Shown here: positions 1-11,704 of the stretch, piece after piece
Position numbering within the stretch: position 1 is the first letter of the stretch
Layout of the letters: each line of letters starts with the position of its first letter
NCBI GenBank assembly: GCA_015227615.1
Contig: JAALGZ010000007.1
Location: 62,001 to 126,000, forward strand
DNA from: Labyrinthula sp. Ha
Lineage: Eukaryota; Sar; Bigyra; Labyrinthulida; Labyrinthulaceae
Length of the DNA: 64,000 nucleotides
Reading direction: 5' to 3'
Notes under the pieces: model-generated
Told to the model about the DNA's origin: nothing
Seen by the model: only the letters and a program-made list of their open reading frames with translations
Database searches by the model: none
Made by a program: the position numbers and the translations under genes

Positions 1-2512
1 ATATGGTTTCTGGGTCAGTCCTAAAAATTATAGCACATGGATAATCAAACAGGTATTTAAAAGTGTCTGTCATAAAATTGTTTACTTTTTTTACTAAAAA
101 GGTGGTATTGAGGTACAAGATAATAATAAGTAACTTCAGCATTAGCGGATTCATTTACATTTCTCCTCGTTGCCCAATAGACATTGTTCGAGCGCTGCAT
201 GTAAAAATATTACCTGAAAACTCATCTTCAGACATGTTCTAATAGTTATTGGGGTACATTACATACTAGAATTTTGAGTCATTACAGTTTAACAGGGAAA
301 TGAGGAGCCTTATTAAAACAGTTCACTGGTATAAGACCTGTACAAATCAAGAAATGTTTATTTTGACAGACGATATCTGAAACCCTTCTATAAAGTAGAG
401 TGTTGTTACAGTTCCACATACTATTTTTAAGCATTATGTTTGATAGTGTGAGAAAAGTCCTAACAAGCTATACAAATTTTTTTCTGAATGTTATTATTTA
501 CCTTCCAACATCCCAAAAAGATAAACTTCTACCCAAAATGTCAATGTTAGCAACGGGACATACTTTTTATGTAACGAAAAAAAATGTTACATATAGTTGC
601 AGTATTAGTCATATTTTTCATCATAAAAATATTTTCCCCAGCAAAATTGTTATACTATTCTTAAGGACATGCAAGAGATAATACAATGTACTTGTATGAT
701 TCGCATCGTACACAATTAGCCTTTGCAATTGGAAAATCAGTATGGAACTTGAAACGGTGCTGGTGATTCTTGCTTTTCAGGTATTATATGGATAAACTGA
801 TTTCAAATAGTAGTTCCAAATGGCTAGACGCAGTCAAATCCATGGATTACTGTATATTGTGGCTGGTCGCAAAGATTCCAATTTCACCAGGTCTTGTCCT
901 TCCAGTTTCAACACCTTCTTGTTATTTACAGTTTCGTTGCATTTCTCTTAATAGCCTGTGCACATCAAAGGAAATATTTTTCTATGAGAAATTGTTCTCA
1001 TCGTAAATATAGTATATTTTCTCATCTTGTGGAGGGTTCTCGAGAAATGAAACAAGTTGTGACTAAACTTCTTACATCTTCCTGTTAGCCAGTTCAATAT
1101 GAAAATTATAGCTCTGTAGAAGGTAAAAGAGTTATATTAAGCCTCAGATCATATTGTTTCTTTAAGTTGTTTTAGAAAATTTAAGGGTAACTCAATTTGA
1201 TTCTGTAGTATAATTTTAATTTGGTTGTCAGAAGATGATTTTTCTACGCCAAGAGAGAGTTTGAAGTTTCGATTATTCTAGGCTTTTGGATTGATATCCC
1301 AGGTTTTTTTTCGACTATTTGGACGGGAATATCTGGAAGTTTTCATTCTGTTCTTTCTATTTGCGATGTATATACAAGGATGGGTCTGATAACTGAGAAA
1401 TTAAGAAAGCTTCAACAAAATTATAGGTACATGTTTTACTCATGAAGCGAATCTGCATAACAAGGCACAGATATAACTCTAACTATATAACCACCGTTTG
1501 CGGAAAAGGTCTTTTTGAATTACACATACCCAATGAGAGTTGATCTGGTATCGCTAGTTATGACGCAGATATTTTCCTTAGTGTAATAAAATTATCAAAC
1601 TTATTGGAATATTAGGAACGAGACTCATCTTATCTTGATACTGAATTTTGTTGGTTGTCTCATGTCTTGAAAAGATCTTGATACAAGAAAAAGTCAATAG
1701 TAATACCTACCAATTCTAAAGTTCACTCAGCGGTGGGAGAACTTTCTCTCATTCCATTATAGAACAGTTGGGAAAAGAGCATATAAACAATCAAACGTTC
1801 ATAATGAGGTTTAACTTGAGAAACTATGGAAAGTTGGTTGAAGTATAGTTATAATCACCATTCTTTAATTCATACAAAATTATGTTGTTTACTGCTTGAA
1901 ACTAGTTCACTGCTCCTTAAGTAAAGAAATCAGCAATTGAAGGTTTCAAGAACTAAAGCATCAGACAAAAACAAGATTGTCAGATAAATATTTGGGTCCT
2001 CAGCCGCAAATACTTAAATCTGCATGGACTACAAGCTTCTTTCCAGCTTTGAAATTAGTACTTGGATTTTTCTTCATAATACAGCTAAATATAAAAGGCC
2101 CTTACAACTAAAACTATAAACAAAGTGAGCTTGGAAGATAAGTGGCGAGGTCAACCAATTATAGCTTCCACATTTTCATAATTCAAACTCTTAATATTTG
2201 CTAACTACATGTGTCTTTATCTTGCCTCTCCACTATCTAACTTAGTGCGGGAGCTTTGGTTTGACTGCTGAAGAAAAAAAGGTTACCAAAATACGGTCAA
2301 TTCGCTAGATGCTAAGACTAGTGTGTTAGCTAACGAAAAACTAAGGTTAACAACAAAATATTTATATTTCTGTTAGTTTTGTGTTTGCTATTGTTAGCTT
2401 TATCATTGGTTTACATTAGTAGATTAATGATAGACATATCTATATAGTATTTACTAGTCATTTTATAGCTGACAATGACTCACTTTTAAATATGATTTTA
2501 TGGTGGCAGTGA
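1..2512. other. Intergenic DNA, no gene recognised
   Basis: AT-rich sequence with only short open frames (up to about 90 codons) of skewed composition and no recognisable motif. I see no coding gene or RNA gene here. The left edge is cut by the window, so the tail of a neighbouring gene cannot be excluded. Confidence 0.5.
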
Positions 2513-2649
2513 CACGTATAGGCCTGTTTATCGAAATAACAAAAGGTTCTCGAGAAAGATTTTACCTAAATATTTGTTTTGTGAGATAACCAAAGAAACC
2601 TTCTCAAGAAGCTCTCGTTAAGACTCTCTCGTTAAACACGCCTATACAC
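2513..2649. mobile_element. Small foldback / MITE-like element
   Basis: The left arm (from 2513, CACGTATAGGCCTGTTTATC) is an imperfect inverted copy of the right arm (about 2630-2649; read inwards CGTGTATAGGCGTGTTTAAC). The arms are flanked by a candidate duplicated target, GTGGCAGTGA on the left (2503-2512) and GTGGTTGTGA on the right (2650-2659), 8 of 10 bases identical. The 137 bp between have no coding capacity. The right half also repeats CTCTCGTTAA twice. A non-autonomous DNA transposon (MITE) is the simplest reading; a 9-10 bp target duplication would suit a Mutator-like parent, but that is inference. No second copy was found in the window. Confidence 0.5.
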
Positions 2650-2739
2650 GTGGTTGTGATTCCAAAGTAATATTCTCCAATAATAGATATAATATGGTGC
2701 AATACATGAAAAAGATTTGTACAATTTACTTTAGAAGAT

Positions 2740-2890
2740 CAAGCTATCTAGAGTGAATAGTAATAAAGAATGAGTAAATTGTATGTGTATACATTTTATA
2801 AAAATGTTTTTATTGTATGATTGTAGTTAATTGATCATTTGCCCAAAATATGAATTAAGTCGTATCTTGTTAATCTGTAAAGGCTAACTT
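2740..2890 (+). repeat. Dispersed repeat, likely LTR fragment of a copia-like retroelement (fossil)
   Basis: This stretch aligns by eye with about 57750-57890. Both contain AATGAGTAAAT followed by TATGTG, and further on TAGTTAATTGAT, ATTTGC-CAAAATATG and CTGTAAA-GCT in the same order and spacing. At the second locus the repeat directly follows coding resembling a copia RNase H end, which suggests the repeat begins the LTR. Both copies are old and diverged (rough identity two thirds) and broken. Confidence 0.45.
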
Positions 2891-3308
2891 CTGGTTTAGG
2901 TGTATATTCAGTTAAAAAGATATTTTAACTATGATGTATCATATATGGTAGTATTAATAGAGTTAACCAACTGTTAACTAGAACAAACCAATGAAGATAC
3001 AAAAAAAAAATACACTTCGCTCACTCCTTAAACTCTTAACTCTGACTTGACATATCTATAGCGAAAATACAAGAGCTAACTCTTCAATACAACGTTTCCA
3101 ACTGTTTTCTCTAATAGAACAAGAGACAAATGTCTCTCTAAGGAAAATGCACTTTACTGGAACAAGTTTAACTAAAGATAACAATATTGTAAAATATAGC
3201 CACCGCTGACTTAATACTTGAAAACAAACAAAACTTAATTAAAATAAAACAGCAGTGGAAAACAAAGGTAGCATAAATTTAAAAGAAAAAGGCGTAAAGA
3301 ATAGTAAT
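2891..3308. other. Upstream region of the M8 protease gene
   Basis: AT-rich non-coding DNA with a 10-base A run near 3000. No specific regulatory motif is recognised. Confidence 0.4.
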
Positions 3309-4560
3309 ATGAAGGTTATAGTTTCAGTTGTGGTTACACTCGTAGTGACTTTTATTACGGCTATTGCTGTCATTGCTGTGCGTGAAAATACGCATAATAA
3401 CTCTGAAAACACCTATATTGCTCAAAATATGAATGCACAGGAAATTTTGGAGAAACGTGTAAAAGATATTTGTCGAAGAGTGAAAACTGGTGCCAAGACT
3501 AAGGTACGCTCAGCTGACTACATATCTATTATATTTGACCAGGTACCAACTATTGAACAGTGTTCTGATTTTCTTTTAGCATCAGCAAGACTTTCAACAG
3601 CTGTAGGAAAAACAAATCATAACCTTAATATGCAATCAGATAATACTTATAATGTAGATGATCTGTGCGGAGTTGAAGTTCCAAATAATCCTGTGCTTCT
3701 TTACCAAGGAGAGAATATCCAAGATTTAACTATCGTAGTGGTATTTCAAAAGTTTGATGGACCTGGAAACTTATTTGCATATGTATATTTTTGCTCCTTT
3801 TTTAGTGTAGGCGGGACCATGTTATATTTCTTCCCGTTTTAAACTTCCTCTAGTTGGAACTATGTTTTTCGACATTGAAGATATTTCAAAAGTCGCAGAT
3901 TATGGCAGATTCTATGATGTTGTTCTTCATGAAATGATGCATGTTCTTGGTTTTGGAACACTTTGGAATCAATTTCCAGGAAATTCTGGAAAGTTTCTAA
4001 CTTCTATTGATGTCCTTAAAGATGAAGTGTATGATATTGATGCCTATGGAAAAATAGTAGGAATACATGGAAACAATCAACCAAAATATATAGGCAAAGC
4101 AGGAGTTCGTGCGTACCAGAGATTGATGGGGAAAGCTGAAAATTTCTTTCCTGTTCAAGGAACAAGAGTAAATGGGGAACAGATCTTTAATGCGCAAGAG
4201 AAGGAAGGTGTTGGACGTATTGATAGACACCTTGAAAAAGATACATTTCAAGATGCGTTAATGACTTATAACCTGGACTTTAATACTGGTAGCCCTTTAA
4301 CTAAAATGAGTATTGCAACTTTAGCAGATCTTGGATATATTGTTGATGACTCAGTTGCTGATGATTATATTCCTACTATTTCGCGACAACTATCAAGTGA
4401 ACGTAGATTGCGAGGAAACAGTGAAAGCAGTTTTGATTTTTTTGACGATGTGTTGCCTATTGTACCTAAGATGATGCAGATTAACTCTGATGGAAAAGGT
4501 CACTTCAATGTATTTAAGAATGTTACTAGTTTAAAGAGCTTCCATCAAGTGCGAAGATAG
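3309..4560 (+). CDS. Leishmanolysin-like M8 metalloprotease, membrane-anchored or secreted
   Basis: Zinc endopeptidase of family M8. The start at 3309 places an uncleaved anchor or signal peptide at residues 1-24 (MKVIVSVVVTLVVTFITAIA...), so the enzyme should act outside the cytosol. Two exons, 3309-3782 and 3811-4560, joined across a 28-nt GT-AG intron, give 407 residues. The join restores the family block FDGPGN...AGPC...LPLVGTMFFDIED. The zinc site is HEMMHVLGFG at about 198-207. The third zinc ligand is probably His298 in GRIDRHLEKD, followed by the LMT Met-turn and the family-typical DLGYIVDD. The last 60 residues are polar and probably not part of the fold. An open frame extends upstream to 3255 without an ATG. 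The gene stands alone, with no close neighbour on either side. Confidence 0.88.
3783..3810 (+). other. 28-nt spliceosomal intron in the M8 protease gene
   Basis: Begins GTATATTTTT and ends TTTAGTGTAG. The upstream frame soon ends in the intron reading, while the downstream frame is open only from just after the AG. Removing exactly 28 nt joins LFAY to AGPCYISS, matching the order of conserved residues in M8 proteins. Confidence 0.85.
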
Positions 4561-7500
4561 GTTTATAATGACTAATTTAATTGGTTCAAACTACTATTTA
4601 TATGGTTAAGGATTATAGGTTTCAAAGTATCTACACAATTAAAACAAACTGAGCAAACCGTGCTATCTGTAGGAGGGAAGAAAATTTCTTTTCTATCAGT
4701 ATAACAGAAGTCACTCAAATTTCAGAACTAATTTTTTATCCTTTAGTTCGTATGTTAATTCAAAACTCTAGATGCTCTCTAGTTTACCAATATTGCAATT
4801 GGTGCTAGATGTATCAAGGTGGATTCATGGAACGCTACAAAATTGGAAGTTACATCAAGTTTTTACGCTTTATGGAAAACATTCATTTGTAGCACATGGG
4901 CACGGAGAAAAACGCCAACTATTTAGGCACCTGGACGGGATGAAGTAAGAGCTCAAAGCATGCAAATTCTCGATATCTCCAATACAAGAGGTCTGAAGAA
5001 GCTACGTCCTTTATAATAACTTTAACAAAGTAGCAACCGAATGTAGAAAGGGGCATTGGAGGAAATCCTCCGCGGCATTAACTTTGGATAGAATAAGTGG
5101 AAGATCACATGGAAGAATTTTCTCGAAGCAGCAACTATGATCAGCAGCTTAACTAGAATTAGAACTATGAAAGTCAATAATCCACGAAGAAATGTTAAAC
5201 TTCTTCCATATGATACAGATTCACAACCCATAAATCGAGCCTTCATTAACTATTAATTGAATGAAACTTTAAACTTGAGTTTCTCTTGATGCTATTTGGC
5301 TATGATTTTGAAGGTTTTCATTCAAAGATCAAATAAAGCGTACATGAAGTACAATGAGCCTAAATGAAAAGTTTTTATTTACTTGCAATCCAAAAATATC
5401 TATGTACCATGAGCATTAAATAGTACGAACTGCTCAAACAATAGTTGAAAATATTTGGCCGGTTTGCAAGTTATTAGATTTTAGTTGAGAAGCCAAGTAA
5501 AATTTGTGTACTGCAGAATACAAACTTCATAGGGGTATTTTTTCTAGCATTGTCTTCGTCAACATAACAGCAAAAAATCTGAGGTTGTTACTTCTTCTAA
5601 GTGCCTAGAACCTTACACACATGTGGGCCAGAGAGGTTTTTCAGCAATTGAGATTTCACTAAGTTTTTGATTAACCATAATGATGCAGAAACATCTCTCC
5701 ATGTTAAATCTGAAGTATGGCTTCTTTCTTATAGTTGAGTAAGAACTTCTAATAGTCATGACTCAATCTAGTCAAGGATGTAACTTAATCTGCGTCAACA
5801 CAGGCGGTTTTAATGCTATGGAGATTATATACCATTCGTCACTTAATCATGCTACAAGCATCTTAATCACCAAAGATTTGCACGAGAGTTATTGTACTAG
5901 TCGCGAAAATATGAGAGAGTTAATCTAGGTTCATGATGTGATTTTGATTGAAGCCAGTCAACCAAACTTAGACGCGTAGCCAACTTATTAGCTGAAGAGT
6001 TCTCTTCAAAGACTTTCGATGCAAAAGGACATAAAACTAGAGAAAAACTCACAGTTAAGGTGAGAACTGATTATATCACATTTTCTTAGAGTATTTCAAA
6101 TAAAAAGCCTTAAAGGTAGAAGCGTTTTCTATTGCAGAACCAACCCGGTTTTGTTCGATACCGAAGCCATCACAAGATTAGAACCCCAGAAAAAGTAGAC
6201 CCTCTAAAGCAGCTCTGTTGTTTAGTTTGAGCATCATTTTGATCTACTGCGTTTCTTCCCCTTACGTGTATGTTACTTTTCTATATTTATTTTTCTTTTT
6301 ATATTTTGTAAAGATATTGTCATACATTTTTTTCCTAGCACTGTAAGAACTGTTTCACAGCTGTGTGATTATCACAGGTTTATAAATTAATTTCAATATC
6401 TTGTAATTAGAGGACTGACAAGCAACTAGGTTTGTTATCCTAGATATACTCTCTTCCAACCATTCTAAGAAAAATTTTGAGATCCTGAAAAAACGTAACA
6501 TTAATCATGTAATCTAAAAATAACTCATGTCATTATGAACTCAAGATATCATCATTTTGTCCTATAATATTAAAATTTCTATGAGGTCCATAACGTATTT
6601 TTACTTAATTTGTAGAAATAATTATTTTTAGATATAAATAAAAAGGGTAAGAATTTCTGACAGGATTTTTTTGAATTTAGCTACTTTCCTGTATTGCAAA
6701 ATGATTTTATTTTCCATTCAATGCAACTGCTCGAAATACAGAAAACTTAGAGTTAATAAAATGTGGCAAGAAATACGTTTAAAAAAGGCTGAGTATAGTT
6801 TCGATTTTCGAGAACTATGTTTAGAGTGAAGTGAGATTTTGTTCTTAAAAGAATTGAAATTTAATACATTACCAGAGCAAGAAGAGAAATTGCTAGATAT
6901 TTTGCTTAACTCAAGGAATTTCCACTCCCCAATAGATTTATGAGGTAACACGTGCTTCACATAAGCCTTGGAACAAGGTGATATACAGTTCAAGATGGTG
7001 GAGAACTATATCAAGTTAATTTGAATGATTCGTGATCGTTAATTTTCTACATTAATAGTTTTCCAATACTCGCACCAAGCGAGAGACCATGTTATCTGGT
7101 GTATTCCGAAAATTTTTCAGTTGTTTATGCTCAAACAGGGGGAAAGAATATAAGGACTAGGTGTTCAAGACTGAAACCTTAGCTTTTAATCGCATGAAGC
7201 AACTTGTAGAATCATAGACAGAGCAGTTGGGTGTACACACTCTCATTACTGGTTTTTTACACTTCGAATATTTACGTACTAGTAATACCCCATTTCCGCA
7301 TACTTGATGCCAAATCACACAATATTTCTTTGGTTATGAATAAGAGTGGAATCAACAAATCTTAAAGTTTAATTATCACAGTAACTAATACGTATAGGAA
7401 GATTTTGCTTGTATCATTTGAAAGCTTGCATGAAGATGTTTACCATTATTTATTCTGCTATGTTTCTTCCTTCAAATATAAAGGACATCCTTACTTGTCA

Positions 7501-9361
7501 CAGTCCTATTTTTTGTAATCTCGTTAGATATTAGAGTACTGCAAATTGTAGTTAGTGAAGTGTCTAACATTTAGGTTTAAAAAAAATTTCATCGGTGTTT
7601 TCTTCGTTCCGAAGATAAAATTTTCTCTCTCTCTCGGAAAACATGGGCTATAATGAAAAAATTCGGGCAAGTTAGAGTTTCGTCGTTTTTCATTATACTT
7701 CCCAGTTTTAACATTAGCAACAGGATGAATATTTCTACAACTGGAGTAGAGGTTCAAGAAGGACAGAAAAGTAATATTAGATATTGGTTACAGAATCTTT
7801 CAAACAGTATGACTTGATTAGGGGTTTACAGCAATGAAAATTCTTTATCATGGAGTTACGGATCCTGAAATTCAAACTCACTCATTGCACTAGTTGTAAA
7901 ATTTAGCGATACTCAAATCTCAGCGATTAAGCTCAAACACTAAATCAATTCTTCATCGGAAATCCTCGAAACTCTTCAAAAAATTCCCTAAAGCGCCTCT
8001 TTCACTTCTTCATTGAGCTCTTCATAGCTCGCTCAGTCCTTATCCAACGTGGTATCCAAACTTAATCAGACTCACTCACGCAACTTGAAAAATTTGTAAA
8101 AGGTCCCAATGTGTCCTCAACAATAACTCATTCTACAGTCTAGACTACTGTTAATAATAGAGCTGGTATTAGAAAACTGCTTTGTCTTGGTTAAATATGA
8201 GTAAAAAGAGATAGAATTGGTATCATACGTAAGACAACTTAACCTTTAAAGCTCCAAAAACAAATCAAGAAATAATAATAACTATTGTAGAGTTTGTTCT
8301 TAAATCCATTTGAAGCAGATTTAAGTAATTGTTCCTAAGCATTAGGATATTTATATTAAACTTGTCGCATGAGAAAAATATTAGATTATAGACTTAACAG
8401 TTTTTTAAAATATGTAGTATGAAGGAATTGTGCGGAGAAAAAGATTTGTCCAAATGGTTTCAGCATCACATATCTTTGTGAAACCCAATAAAACAACGAA
8501 GAAAACTCCATTGAACCTTTCTGTTCTCTATTATAGCCAGATTCTTCATGAAAATACTAAGAAAAATATTATACATATATGTACCGTGGAGGGTCTGTGT
8601 ACATTTTCAGGAACTGCGTTTCTTACTACTCTCTTGAGGTAACGTTTCACCGTGCCCGTGAGTTTATCTGAGTGGTAGAAGTTACTGTGATATAAAATAT
8701 AAGTGAGTTTTCATAGGTTTTATAATGATTCAAAACTAAAAGATATTGCTATAGATACAGTATCAGCTCTACCTCGGAGAATTTCACACCTACAGAGACT
8801 ATAGTTTAAAAAATTCGGTGAGAAAGGTGCGTCTTCCAAAATTAATTTTTCTAAGATTTAATTCTTAAGAACATATTATAATTAGTTTACTAAAATCAGT
8901 ATTTCTAATACTGCCATGCTTTCAATTGTTCAAAAGTCGTTTGGCTCGTCGAACTTAGCCTCAGCTGAAAGCGAATAATGATCAACCGCCTTCTTATGAC
9001 AATAGGTTGAAAAACCAATAAGTACACACATAGCTTTTAATTTAAAGATTTTTAGTTATAACTATATGAAGTAGTATTCTTCGCAAGCCAATTTCCCCAT
9101 TAGACGAAGTTCGTAGGAACTTTTAACATAGGCAGAGATAAACAAATCTTAACAATAATGACTATTAGTTTAAAGGATATTCAGTTATAAAGTTCAAATG
9201 GAATGTTTGAGATTTAATAATTCTTTAAGCAGCTATTAAGCATTAGTGATTAGCTAATTGGAGGCACTAAATATAAAGTAGAGTTGGATTGTGTAAAGTT
9301 ATACGAGATCGTTTACTCACGTGTTACCCTTTGTTGATATGACATTACTGTGTAACCCTCA
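4561..9361. other. Intergenic DNA (4.8 kb), probable decayed mobile-element sequence
   Basis: No intact gene is seen. Stretches around 5000-5250 and 5800-6230 have higher GC and coding-like texture, but no frame stays open long enough to identify. They are probably relics of mobile elements. Near 6351-6375 lie overlapping small palindromes (CACAGCTGTG, TGTGATTATCACA). A few open frames of 70-90 codons look like chance. Confidence 0.4.
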
Positions 9362-11684
9362 ATGAAAAAAGGAACCACTTTTGTTCATGAAGAACCTTCT
9401 ATATTCTTTAAAATATGCGTCGCCTCTATCATGGGAACTCTGCTAATTATAGTACGAAACTCTTTATATCTTATGTATCTCTGTTAAATATGTTGAATTT
9501 AGAGAATACTCTTTTTGCGTCGAGAAAACTGAAGGGACGAATGTCCAAGACAAGTCTCAATGGAAGGGTTCAGAGTTGCCAGAGGAGCCTAAAGAAGCCG
9601 TGTTCATAAAATATGAAAATAATGATGCCATAAAATATAATTTTGTTTTGTCAAATCTTTATATTGAAACTTTTAAACGAATGGGAGTTGAAGAGTCTAC
9701 TAACTTAGAGCTTTCGGCGCTCGTTACAAACTCAGAAGTTGATAAAGTATTTGAAAAACTAGAAGAGTGCTTGGAAAACAGTATCCTAATTGATGAATTA
9801 AAAAAATACAATGTTTCTTCTCACCAGAAGTTGCAATATGAGACATTTTGCAGTGAGGAATGCATTAAGACAGAGAACTTTTTTTTCAAAATAATAAGTG
9901 ATTTATACTTCAATAAAGGGGAATCTCTTTGGCTGCAATCATCTCTACCACTTTCTTTTCTCAAACTAAAGCAAATAAAAACTGCGAATATCAGCTTTAT
10001 AATCTCCACTGAAGAGTTGGTTTCCTCATTCAAAGAAAAAGGGCTGGACACAAGGCAAGATGACAGTGATCAGTTAGTGCAGCGGCAGGTTTGTAAAGGT
10101 CTTTTACCTTGTTTGGCAGAATCAGAAAATAAAAATATTCAAAGGTACCTTAAAGACCTTATGGCGGAATTAGGCGGAATGTTTTCTGATAAAGGGCTTC
10201 AAGCCTTCCGTATCAAAATAGGCGAACTTGAGCAAACTAGGAATACGGCACTCGTCAATCAAGTGTTAGAAACTTTTATATCTTTTTTTCCTTTGCTTGA
10301 GTCACCTCTTTTGTTGAAACGTTTTGATATTTATCAAGTATCTAGCAAAAGAACTGAAGTTTCAAAAATAGAAACTCAACAAGAGGTTGCCATGTTCTTA
10401 ACGAAGGTCGCAACTAAAGTTATAGACAAGACTAATGATAACATCTTCGCAAGCAGCACGAACCTAGCTCATGGTTGCAAAGTTAACTCCGTAGGAGTGC
10501 TAAGTTGTCTTCCTTCAGTGCTAGTCATAGGTGCACAAAAAGCAAGTACTGACGAATTTGGCGTGTGGTTGAACTTCAACAAGCATATGAGGCGCCTCAA
10601 TGGTGGAACTGAGACTCACTTCTTTGATTGTATGAGGGAAGAGCGTCCGGAACATGATAAAGTCGTAATTAATACTTGGAAGAAGCAACTCCTTGATGGA
10701 GGATTCAGCTCTATTGTAGAACAACGTTTGGCTCAGCTAGGAAACCAAGTAATAAATACTTCATGGAGTAAGGATCGTAAAGTATGTCACAGAAAAAGGG
10801 CATCTGTTCCATCCTCGTTAACAACTCCAAAACAGCAAAAGAGAATAATGGAAAACTTTAGTTGGAATGCCATAACAGGAAATACGAAAGGCTTTAAACA
10901 GCCCATGGAGATGTATAGAAGCTTAGGCAGAAGATTAGATACAGTCTCAGAAAGACAGGTTAGACTCTTTGACAAAACCCCTGCATATTTTGATCTCGCT
11001 GACCCTAAAGAAGTGTATAATGCTATGCCCAACGCCAAGATTATCTTGCTTCTGCGAAATCCTGTTGATAGATTATACTCTGCTTATTTTCAGCACTGTC
11101 GGCGACCAGGCTCTCTAATGGTTTCAACGAACTGCACTATTGAGAGGTTTGCTAACTTTTTTACCTCCTCCAAAGTTCAGGACAGCATGGATGCGCAAGA
11201 AAGTCTTACTAGAGCACTTATTCATGGGCAATATGCTAATCATTTAGTGAAGTGGACCAACAGTTACAGGCCTGAAAACGTTTGTGTTTTGTTTTCAACT
11301 GACTTTAAAAGATATCCAAGAGCTGTGATGCAGATTGTAGAAGACTTTCTCCGACTCCCTAAGCCATTTCACAGGTATCATCCAAGAAAAGTCAATGGAT
11401 ATTTCACACTGGGCAAGTATAGTAAAGCATATCATTCCTTTAGACCACCCCCTCTAAATTCAACAAAGCTTGGACAGGAAGCACAGGAAATTTTGTATAA
11501 ATTTTATTCAAAGTTTAACAAGATATTGAGAAAGTTGCTTGTGGAGCTCCCCTTTGGTTGCATCTCGAACCCACAAACCGTAGATAAATTTGAAGCACTG
11601 ACGAATTCCATTCCAGCAGGATACTTCGAAGGATTTTCAAGGAAACCCTTTCTTAGCTTTCCAGATTGGTTAGCAAATTCATAA
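9362..11684 (+). CDS. Type II membrane sulfotransferase (heparan/carbohydrate sulfotransferase-like)
   Basis: Transfers sulfate from PAPS to an acceptor, probably a glycan in the Golgi lumen. The start at 9362 gives a short cytoplasmic tail and then a signal anchor (FFKICVASIMGTLLIIV). A 28-nt intron (9475-9502) joins this exon to a long second exon; the product is 764 residues. The C-terminal half is a sulfotransferase fold. The 5'-phosphosulfate loop is LVIGAQKASTDEFGVWL at about 377, and the 3'-phosphate site is FDKTPAYFDL ... KIILLLRNPVDRLYSAYFQ at about 530-565. The roughly 300 residues between anchor and PAPS loop are charged, partly helical and not recognised. Without the intron the main frame has no ATG, which decides the start. 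The gene converges on POLE2 with 20 nt between stop codons. The acceptor substrate cannot be told. Confidence 0.88.
9475..9502 (+). other. 28-nt spliceosomal intron in the sulfotransferase gene
   Basis: Begins GTATCTCTG and ends TTGAATTTAG. Phase 2: AT before the intron plus A after it forms an Ile codon. Removal joins the signal-anchor exon to the large frame, which otherwise lacks a start codon. Confidence 0.82.
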
Positions 11685-11704
11685 AATGTATTGCGCTGAA
11701 GTAT

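Noticed and set aside
9415-9609. 64-codon frame starting MRRLYHGN just before the sulfotransferase
   Set aside because: It overlaps the true first exon in another register. The ATG at 9362 with the 28-nt intron gives a signal anchor and joins the main frame cleanly.
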